Assembly (NCBI GenBank): GCA_937912125.1
Contig: CALDOK010000346.1
Coordinates: 1-53,739 of the forward strand
Direction: 5' to 3'
From: an uncultured Pseudomonadota bacterium
Lineage (GTDB): Bacteria > Myxococcota_A > UBA796 > JAFGLY01
DNA: 53,739 bases
The position numbers and the translations under genes were made by a program. Shown in pieces: positions 15,443 through 21,312 of the stretch. The notes below the pieces were generated by a model. That model saw only the letters and a program-made list of their open reading frames with translations. It had not been told where the DNA came from and made no database searches. Each line of letters begins with the position of its first letter. Position 1 is the first letter of the stretch.

Positions 15443-16645
15443 TCAAGGTCGGCGCTGGTGCTCCGCGAGCAGCGGCTCCAGGGCTTGGGCCACCGCCTGG
15501 GCCATCACCTGCCCGCCCTCTGCGCTCAGGTGGCTGCCGTCAACGAACAGGGGTTCGCTGATGCTGTGGTCTTCTTCGAGCAGGGCATAGAACTCCCAGG
15601 GAAGCTCGGGCGGGGGCTCCCAGCTCTCGCCCCGCTGCAGATCCGCCTGCGGCCCGATGGGGGCATCGTCGTCAGGGGGGGGCGGCGGCGGTTGGCCTCC
15701 ACCGTTCGCAGATTCGCCCAGCCTCTCGCCGGGGGCCGCCTGGCCTCCTGGTCGGTGGATGGGGGTGCGCTGGAGCTCCTCGCCCGTGGCCTGGTTCACC
15801 AGTCGGTACTCGCCATCCTGCCGCAGCAGGGCGAAGCCACGGCCGTGGGAGATCAGGTCGAAGAGAGGGGTAGGCTCCACCATGGGGAGCAGGATCTCGT
15901 CGCAGGCGGTCTGCAGGGCCGCGGCCTCCTGGGGAGCCAGGGAGTAGGCCCAGTCGAAGGTACCGAAGGGGGTGAGGGCCAGCAACATGGGGACCCCGAG
16001 GGCCTCGCGGCAGGCCGAGATGCGCTCCAGATAGCTGCCGTAGGGCGGCAGCTCGCTGCCTTGGGGCCGGCGGGTCCAGACCACCAGATCCGGCTCGTAT
16101 TCCGGGCCGATGCGCTGGCAGAAGAGCTGCAAGACCTCGGCGAAGCCTCCGGGCATTCCTGCGTTGATCACCTGGACCTGGTGGCCTTGGCTGCTCAGCA
16201 GGCGCTCGAGCTGCACCGGCCAGGCGTCGTCGTCGTCCACGCCCCAGCCGAAGGTGATGGAGTCCCCGAGCACCAGGATGCGGATCCCGCCGGGGGGCTT
16301 CTCGCCGAGGGCTCCGCCGCGCAGCCGCTGGCTGTTGGTGTTCACCGTGAACGTGGTGGTGCGCTTGACCTTGGCTGTGCGCACCTCTGGGGGGAGCTGA
16401 TCTTCGTAGCGGCTGAGGGGGCGGGCTGGGATCACCACGCGGGCGTCGCGGAGGTTGGGACGCAGCCAGGCCGCGCCGTCGAGGCGATCCCAGGGTTCTG
16501 CGATGACGGCGGACCGGAAGTGGAGGCTGCCGGTGCGGATGCGCTGCGCCACCACCACCGCCACAATGAGGATCGCTGCCGCGGCGCCCCAGATGAGCAG
16601 CCTCCGCCGAATCGTGCCGTCTGCCGCGGGCCTGGTCTTCATCAC
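15443..16645 (-). CDS. Membrane-anchored SGNH/GDSL hydrolase (3)
   Basis: In this 400-residue protein a helix at about 16-34 anchors an extracytoplasmic SGNH domain. Block I is LVLGDSITFGWG (about 124-135), block II INAGMPGG, and the D-x-x-H motif FVDGSHLSAEGG. The canonical Gly-x-Asn-Asp block III is not obvious (WTRRPQGSE occupies that place). A low-complexity insert with six consecutive Pro then three Asp (about 318-330) precedes the terminal helix. It is convergent with SGNH gene 2 (29-bp gap) and lies 9 bp downstream of a DUF5989-like peptide gene on the same strand. A role in acylation or deacylation of a cell-surface polymer is inferred. Confidence 0.8.
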   Translation of the reverse strand: MMKTRPAADGTIRRRLLIWGAAAAILIVAVVVAQRIRTGSLHFRSAVIAEPWDRLDGAAWLRPNLRDARVVIPARPLSRYEDQLPPEVRTAKVKRTTTFTVNTNSQRLRGGALGEKPPGGIRILVLGDSITFGWGVDDDDAWPVQLERLLSSQGHQVQVINAGMPGGFAEVLQLFCQRIGPEYEPDLVVWTRRPQGSELPPYGSYLERISACREALGVPMLLALTPFGTFDWAYSLAPQEAAALQTACDEILLPMVEPTPLFDLISHGRGFALLRQDGEYRLVNQATGEELQRTPIHRPGGQAAPGERLGESANGGGQPPPPPPDDDAPIGPQADLQRGESWEPPPELPWEFYALLEEDHSISEPLFVDGSHLSAEGGQVMAQAVAQALEPLLAEHQRRP

Positions 16646-16654
16646 TCCCCCGTG

Positions 16655-16774
16655 TCACAGCATGGTGTAGACGAAGGGCAGGATGTGCTGCTGCTGGGTC
16701 AGCCAGGCCCAGGCCAGGACGCCCGCAGCGATGACCAGGGCGCCACCGATGACCCAGGCAGCTTCCTTCTTCAT
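16655..16774 (-). CDS. DUF5989-like small membrane protein
   Basis: This 39-residue single-helix protein has a short basic N-terminus (MKKEA), a hydrophobic helix (about 6-24) and the terminal segment ILPFVYTML. That ending recalls the SAVAPFIYTLF ending of DUF5989 proteins, small membrane proteins usually found beside SGNH hydrolases, MBOAT acyltransferases or carbamoyltransferases. It sits 9 bp upstream of SGNH gene 3, which supports the call. I chose the ATG at 16774; the frame continues to 16885 without features. No strong ribosome-binding site is visible. Being only 39 residues, the identification rests on context plus one motif. Confidence 0.55.
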   Translation of the reverse strand: MKKEAAWVIGGALVIAAGVLAWAWLTQQQHILPFVYTML

Positions 16775-16893
16775 GGGGGACGACCCGTCGTGGTGTGGGG
16801 GAGCAGAGGAGTATGCGAAAGATGCAAATAACCCAAAGCATCCACCTCGCCGACAACCGCGTGCCAGCGCGGTGAAGCCCATCACGCCCAGGG

Positions 16894-17259
16894 TCAGTCG
16901 GTGAAGGCCTGGAAGCCCTCCATTGGGGGGAGTCGGTCCTTGGTGGGGAAGATCTTCCAGAGCGTCGCGGTGAGCGCGCTGGTGGCGCCGACCCAGGCCA
17001 GCACTCCCAGCTTGGTGGAGAAGATGCCCACCAGCAGCACCAGGGGGAAGCAGGCTGCCAGGGCGACCAGGCCCAGCAGGGCGTGGCGCTTGCGTCGACG
17101 GCTGGCGTCCAGCTCTTCGATGGCCAGGCGGACGTCCTCGTCGTGCAGGTCCAGCAGGGGTTCGTCAGGGCAGCGAGCGCAGTCGCCCGGGGTGGCGTAG
17201 CGGCTCTGGCAGCGCTCGCAGAACCAGCGTCCGTCCGGGTCGGTCTGGATGGCGTTCAT
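16894..17259 (-). CDS. Zinc-ribbon membrane protein
   Basis: In this 121-residue protein the start at 17259 is fixed by GAGGTG a few bases upstream. Residues about 13-34 form a zinc-ribbon-like C-x2-C-x8-C-x2-C (WFCERCQSRYATPGDCARCP). A basic stretch RRRKRH is followed by two hydrophobic helices (about 61-77 and 82-98). It lies upstream of the DUF5989-like and SGNH genes on the same strand with a 119-bp gap. Function not recognised; a membrane protein with a cytoplasmic metal-binding knuckle is what the sequence shows. Confidence 0.65.
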   Translation of the reverse strand: MNAIQTDPDGRWFCERCQSRYATPGDCARCPDEPLLDLHDEDVRLAIEELDASRRRKRHALLGLVALAACFPLVLLVGIFSTKLGVLAWVGATSALTATLWKIFPTKDRLPPMEGFQAFTD

Positions 17260-17436
17260 GGTCACCTCGCGTTCCAGGATCCTATCTCGCTGTCGAGCGC
17301 TTGCCTGTCGTGGGGGTCTGCGTCGGTCGAACCGAGGTCCGGCGCAGGAGCTGTGGAGCCGAGAAACGAAGGCCTCCGCTGACGGGTTTCCGACGCACAT
17401 ACGGTCCCGCGCAATCCTTCCGAGGGGGCGCTGGTG

Positions 17437-17458
17437 AACGAGGGAACCGCTCCCCGTT
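17437..17458. repeat. Bulged hairpin in hydrogenase upstream region
   Basis: AACG-A-GGGA / TCCC-CGTT gives an 8-bp stem with one bulged base around a 5-nt loop. It could terminate incoming transcription on either strand or be part of a leader; a T-run is absent. Confidence 0.3.
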
Positions 17459-17538
17459 TCTCAGGATGGTGCAAGGATGCTGGCGGCAACGAAATGATCG
17501 AGCGCATGTCTTTGAAATATCTAGCCCCCTGTACAACT

Positions 17539-17548
17539 TGTGTACACA
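17539..17548. promoter_or_regulatory. TGTGTACACA palindrome upstream of hydrogenase operon
   Basis: This perfect 10-bp palindrome lies 85 bp before the hydrogenase small-subunit start. TGTACA also occurs at 17530-17535, giving two TGTACA copies 11 bp apart (one helical turn). The inner octamer GTGTACAC matches the palindrome before the MarR gene (846-853). A binding site for a dimeric regulator is inferred. Confidence 0.35.
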
Positions 17549-17606
17549 TGCGAAAGGCAGTATTTCAACGGTCCCTTCCACTGGCCATGATGACGAAACC
17601 CCGACA

Positions 17607-17617
17607 CCCCCCCCCCC
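17607..17617 (+). repeat. C11 homopolymer just before the hydrogenase ribosome-binding site
   Basis: Eleven consecutive C residues end 4 bp before GGAGG (17621-17625) of the hydrogenase small-subunit gene. Such tracts are prone to slippage, and this one lies where a length change would alter leader structure or SD exposure rather than reading frame. Confidence 0.6.
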
Positions 17618-17632
17618 AATGGAGGCAGAGCG

Positions 17633-18568
17633 ATGCGGAAGCCCTGGTTCGATGATGAGAAGGCCCTCGCGGCTGTCGAGGCGCGCGGTGTTGACCGCCG
17701 CGACTTCCTCAAGATTTGCAGCACCTTCGCGGCTGCCATGGGTCTGTCCCAGGTGCCCTTCGCCGCGGGTGTAGCCCAGGCGGTCGAGGGCGCAGCAGCC
17801 AAGCCCCCCGTCATCTGGATGGAAGGCCTGGACTGTGCTGGTTGCAGCATCTCCTTCTCCGGAAGCCTCAACCCCCCCGCAGCGTCCGTCCTGCTCGACA
17901 GCATCTCGCTGCGCTACCACGAGGCCCTCATGGCCGCCTCCGGCCACCAGGCCGAGGCCGCCTTCCACGACACCATCGAGGCCGGCGGCCACGTGCTGAT
18001 CGTCGAGGGCGCCGTCCCCACAGCCGATCCGCGCTACTGCATGATCGGGGGCAAGTCCTTCGAGGAGAACCTGAAGGCGGCGGCCGAGAAGTGCGCGGCC
18101 ATCATCTGCGTCGGTGCCTGCTCGAGCTTCGGCGGCGTCACCGGCAGCATGGTCTGCGGTGGTGTCGGCGTGTCCGAGATCATCAAGGACAAGCCCATCA
18201 TCAAGCTGTCCACCTGCCCGGTGCACCCCGAGCACCTCATCGGCACCGTGCTGTACTTCCTGGCCACGGGCGAGGTCCCCGAGCTGGACGAGCACGGCCG
18301 GCCGGTCGCGTTCTTCGGCACCAACATCCACGACAACTGCCGTCGGCGCGGTCACTACGACGCCGGTCGCTTCGTCACCGACTGGAACGATCCGGCCCAG
18401 AAGGACTACTGCCTGGTCACCAAGGGCTGCAAGGGCCCCATGACCAACTCCGACTGCCCTGTTCGCCTGTGGAACGACCGCACCAACTTCTGCATCGACT
18501 GCGGTTGTGGTTGCCACGGCTGTGCCTCGCCCACCTTCTACGAGAAGATGTCCCCCATCTTCATGTAG
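17633..18568 (+). CDS. hyaA: [NiFe] hydrogenase small subunit, Tat-exported, no membrane anchor
   Basis: This 311-residue electron-transfer subunit carries three Fe-S clusters and is exported with the large subunit by the Tat pathway (RRDFLK at 22-27, hydrophobic stretch to about 50). Ligands visible: proximal C68, C71, C163, C195; distal H233, C236, C260, C266; medial C275, C294, C297, plus C287 where [NiFe] enzymes usually have Pro. C290 and C292 are extra. Positions equivalent to the two supernumerary Cys of O2-tolerant enzymes are Gly, so the proximal cluster should be a standard [4Fe-4S]. The protein ends at MSPIFM like soluble Desulfovibrio enzymes, lacking the C-terminal anchor helix. 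GGAGG lies 7 bp before the ATG. Confidence 0.93.
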   Translation: MRKPWFDDEKALAAVEARGVDRRDFLKICSTFAAAMGLSQVPFAAGVAQAVEGAAAKPPVIWMEGLDCAGCSISFSGSLNPPAASVLLDSISLRYHEALMAASGHQAEAAFHDTIEAGGHVLIVEGAVPTADPRYCMIGGKSFEENLKAAAEKCAAIICVGACSSFGGVTGSMVCGGVGVSEIIKDKPIIKLSTCPVHPEHLIGTVLYFLATGEVPELDEHGRPVAFFGTNIHDNCRRRGHYDAGRFVTDWNDPAQKDYCLVTKGCKGPMTNSDCPVRLWNDRTNFCIDCGCGCHGCASPTFYEKMSPIFM

Positions 18569-18607
18569 CGGGCCCTGGCCCGGCAAAACAGAATCAGGAG
18601 AAATACA

Positions 18608-20164
18608 ATGGGTAAGCAGCGTATCACCATCGATCCCGTCACCCGCATCGAGGGCCATCTCAAGATCGAGGTCGAGGTCAAGAACGGCAAGGTCGTCGAC
18701 GCCTGGTCGTCCGGCACCATGGCCCGGGGCTTCGAGGCCATGCTCACAGGCAAGGACCCGCGGGATGCCCCCTACGTCACGTCCCGCTTCTGCGGCGTGT
18801 GCTTCTCGGTCCACCAGTACGCCTCGATCATGGCGTTGGACGAAGCCTTCGGCGCAACGGTGCCCTGGGCTGGCACCCTGCTCCGCAACCTGTCCATGGG
18901 CGCGGAGTACCTGTACGACCACATCTTGCACTTCTACCAGCTCACGGCGCTCGACTACATCGACATCATGGCCATCGCCGAGTACCAGGGCTCCGACGCC
19001 GGCCTCAACGCCGTCAAGGGCAAGATCCTGGGCCTGGTGGGCGCCAAGGACACCTTCCCCCTCACGCCTCGCTACGAGCCGGATGAGTACTGCGTGAAGG
19101 ATCCCGAGGTCGTCACCTCCGCCGTCAAGCACTACATCGACGCCCTGGCCATCAACGCCAAGGCCCGCAACATGGGCGCCATCTTCGGCGGCCGCACCCC
19201 GCACTACCAGTCCCTGGTGGTGGGCGGCTGCACGCAGTACCCGGACCTCAACATGGTGGCCAAGTTCCGCACCATGCTCGACGAGGTCGCGGCCTTCATC
19301 AAGGACATCTACATCCCTGATGTCATGGCCTTCGGCACCGGCCCCTTGATGCCCCTGGCCAAGGCCGGCCTGGGCGGCGGGCACCTCAACTACCTGTCCT
19401 ACGGCTCCTTCATGATGGATCCCGAGGGCAAGGAGAAGCTGTGGCCCGCGGGCTTCATCAAGGAACTGGACCTCGACAACATGCAGGCGTTCGACCAGCA
19501 GAAGATCACCGAGTCGGTGAAGTACGGCTGGTACAACGGCTCCACCGCCCATCCCTACGACGGCAAGCAGGAGTTCAACCTCGACAAGAAGGGTGCCTAC
19601 TCCTTCGTCAAGGCTCCTCGCTACGAGGGCGCCTCCGTCGAGGTCGGCCCTCTGGCGCGCATGCTCGTCGCCAAGGACCCCACCCTGTTGGACCTGGTTG
19701 GCAAGGGCGTCAAGCCTGGCGTCGTGGCCCGCCACGCCTCCCGCGCCATCGAGACCCAGCAGGTGGTCGATGCCTGCTACAAGTGGCTCGACCTGCTCAC
19801 CGCCGAGATCGTGAAGCCTGGCTTCGAGATCCACGACACCGATCACTGGCAGCCCCCCGCCGAGGGCCAGGGTGCCGGCTTCTTCGAGGCTCCCCGCGGC
19901 GCGCTGGGTCACTGGATCAAGGTCAAGGACAAGAAGATCGAGAACTACCAGGCCGTGGTGCCCTCCACCTGGAACGCCTCGCCCCGCGATGACGCCGGTG
20001 TGCGCGGCCAGTACGAGGAGTCCTTGATCGGTTGCCCGGTCCCCGATGTGGACAACCCCATCAACGTGGCCCGCATCATCCGCTCGTTCGATCCCTGCCT
20101 CGGCTGCGCGATCCACATCATCGACCCCGACAGCAACGAGCTCAAGAAGTTCGTCGTCCAGTAG
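18608..20164 (+). CDS. hyaB: [NiFe] hydrogenase large subunit
   Basis: This 518-residue catalytic subunit oxidises or evolves H2 at a Ni-Fe(CN)2CO site. The L1 motif RFCGVCFSVH supplies C62 and C65. The L2 motif DPCLGCAIH supplies C497 and C500, with H503 marking the expected cleavage site of the 15-residue extension (IIDPDSNELKKFVVQ). The N-terminal block DPVTRIEGHL is typical. No selenocysteine codon is used. AGGAG lies 7 bp before the ATG, and the gene begins 39 bp after the small subunit's stop. It has no signal peptide and should travel with the Tat-bearing small subunit. No cytochrome b or hyp maturation genes lie nearby in the window. Confidence 0.95.
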   Translation: MGKQRITIDPVTRIEGHLKIEVEVKNGKVVDAWSSGTMARGFEAMLTGKDPRDAPYVTSRFCGVCFSVHQYASIMALDEAFGATVPWAGTLLRNLSMGAEYLYDHILHFYQLTALDYIDIMAIAEYQGSDAGLNAVKGKILGLVGAKDTFPLTPRYEPDEYCVKDPEVVTSAVKHYIDALAINAKARNMGAIFGGRTPHYQSLVVGGCTQYPDLNMVAKFRTMLDEVAAFIKDIYIPDVMAFGTGPLMPLAKAGLGGGHLNYLSYGSFMMDPEGKEKLWPAGFIKELDLDNMQAFDQQKITESVKYGWYNGSTAHPYDGKQEFNLDKKGAYSFVKAPRYEGASVEVGPLARMLVAKDPTLLDLVGKGVKPGVVARHASRAIETQQVVDACYKWLDLLTAEIVKPGFEIHDTDHWQPPAEGQGAGFFEAPRGALGHWIKVKDKKIENYQAVVPSTWNASPRDDAGVRGQYEESLIGCPVPDVDNPINVARIIRSFDPCLGCAIHIIDPDSNELKKFVVQ

Positions 20165-20166
20165 AC

Positions 20167-20697
20167 ATGGCCGACAACCTCGTCTCCCTGGGTGTGGGCG
20201 GCGCCGTCACGGCGCCGCCCTCCGGGGGCACCGTCGTGCTGTGCATCGGCAATGTGTTGCTGTCCGACGAGGGCGTCGGAGTACACGCCGCCGGGATGTT
20301 GTTCGAGCAGGGCCTGCCCGCTGACGTCACCCTGGTCGAGGGCGGCACCGACGGCTTCAAGCTCTTGAACGTCATCGTCGAGGCCGGTCGCATCATCGTG
20401 GTCGATTGCATCAAGGGTGGCGCCGAGCCCGGCAGCCTCTACCGCTTCGACATCGAAGATGCCCCCACCAGCTTCGCTGGGGTCAAGACCAGCGTGCACC
20501 AGATCGGGATCCTCGAGGTCATCCACATGTCGGAGCTGATCTCGGGGCGCACTCCACGCACCACCTTCCTCGGCTGTGAGCCCGCCAGCCTGGCCATGAG
20601 CATGGAGCTCTCGCCCACGGTGGCGGCCAAGCTGCCGCGTCTGGTGGAGCTGGTGTTCGAGGAGCTGGCGAAGGACGCCGCGCTGGCAGGGGCGTAG
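20167..20697 (+). CDS. hyaD: Hydrogenase maturation endopeptidase (HyaD/HybD family)
   Basis: This 176-residue protease removes the large subunit's C-terminal extension after Ni insertion, in the cytoplasm before export. The family block IGNVLLSDEGVGVHAA contains the first Ni-binding acidic residue (Glu of DEGVG). The second is Asp in VVDCIKGG and the third is His in SVHQIG. The ATG at 20167 starts 2 bp after the large subunit's stop, so it is co-translated; the open frame upstream is shadow. The N-terminus has an extra ~20 residues (Gly/Ala/Pro-rich) before the usual beta-strand. It is convergent with tatB (27-bp gap). Confidence 0.9.
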   Translation: MADNLVSLGVGGAVTAPPSGGTVVLCIGNVLLSDEGVGVHAAGMLFEQGLPADVTLVEGGTDGFKLLNVIVEAGRIIVVDCIKGGAEPGSLYRFDIEDAPTSFAGVKTSVHQIGILEVIHMSELISGRTPRTTFLGCEPASLAMSMELSPTVAAKLPRLVELVFEELAKDAALAGA

Positions 20698-20724
20698 GCC
20701 CGGCCGGCAGAGCGCGACGGACCT

Positions 20725-21222
20725 CTAGTGATCGCCCTGGGACTCGTCCACGGGTAGGCTGGCGAGGTCCACCGGGCGTCTGGTCTCGGTGCGCTCCACG
20801 GGCTCGTCCGCAGAGCCTGGCGCGGCGGAGGGCTCGAGCTCTACGGGCTGAGGATCGGCGGCGTCGGCCTGCTGCTGCTGCTTGACGCGGAAGGCCTCGC
20901 GCTCGGCCTGGACGGCGGCCAGGGCGGCGGCAGGATCGATGGGCACCCGCTGCTCGTCGAGCTGGGACTTGGGACGCACGGGCTTGTGGGCCGGGAAGCC
21001 CGATGCCGTGGGGGCGGTGTCGTCCAGGCTGATGTCTCTCAGGCCGGCGTCGAGCAGATCCCCCTCGTCCATGAAGGCGCTCTGGAGCTCGTTGGCCGCC
21101 CGGCGCAGCTTGGCGTACTGGCGCCCGGCCATGCGGAGCATCTTGGGGAGCCGCTCGGGACCCACGACCACCAGCATCAAGCAGGCGATCAGAAGGATCT
21201 CACCGAATCCGATGTTCAACAT
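20725..21222 (-). CDS. tatB: Sec-independent translocase component TatB
   Basis: This 165-residue protein has the TatB N-terminus (MLNIGFGEILLIACLMLVVVGPERLP): a short membrane helix with a conserved Glu at position 8, the G-P-E-R-L-P hinge, then an amphipathic helix and a long charged Gln/Pro/Glu-rich tail. TatB recognises twin-arginine precursors with TatC. The length and the 'NIGF-E' start favour TatB over TatA. It is encoded convergently next to the Tat-dependent hydrogenase. No tatC is in the window, so it is an isolated component here. Confidence 0.85.
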   Translation of the reverse strand: MLNIGFGEILLIACLMLVVVGPERLPKMLRMAGRQYAKLRRAANELQSAFMDEGDLLDAGLRDISLDDTAPTASGFPAHKPVRPKSQLDEQRVPIDPAAALAAVQAEREAFRVKQQQQADAADPQPVELEPSAAPGSADEPVERTETRRPVDLASLPVDESQGDH

Positions 21223-21312
21223 GGGGAGGGGCTCTCCTGGCGGGCGCCGTCATCACGAAGGTGGCGCGAAGGGCTTGTATCCCCTTCGTCCCGGGTGAGT
21301 CGAGGGTCGGGC

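Larger units (their letters stand above)
17260..17632. promoter_or_regulatory. 373-bp intergenic region / hydrogenase leader
   Basis: No convincing gene is seen here. The 3' half is markedly more AT-rich than its surroundings (17500-17560), as expected for a promoter of the hydrogenase operon. It contains a bulged hairpin (17437-17458), a TGTACA direct repeat and palindrome (17530-17548), a C11 tract (17607-17617) and the ribosome-binding site GGAGG (17621-17625). A TTGAAA (17512-17517) and TACAAC (17532-17537) pair is spaced only 14 bp, so no confident sigma-70 promoter is called. Confidence 0.5.

Noticed and set aside
15660..15690. G/C-rich homopolymer and proline-codon run as a regulatory repeat
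   Set aside because: It encodes a Pro6-Asp3 stretch inside SGNH gene 3, which explains it.
17512..17537. TTGAAA/TACAAC as a sigma-70 promoter for the hydrogenase
   Set aside because: The 14-bp spacing is too short for a standard promoter, so it is not called.
17633..18568. O2-tolerant (six-Cys proximal cluster) hydrogenase
   Set aside because: The two extra Cys next to the proximal cluster are Gly here (C68-A-G-C71; C163-S-S-F-G-G), so the proximal site should be conventional.
17282..20116. 944-codon open frame antisense to the hydrogenase genes
   Set aside because: Shadow of the hydrogenase subunits; composition is Gly/Val/His/Asp-rich without domain features.
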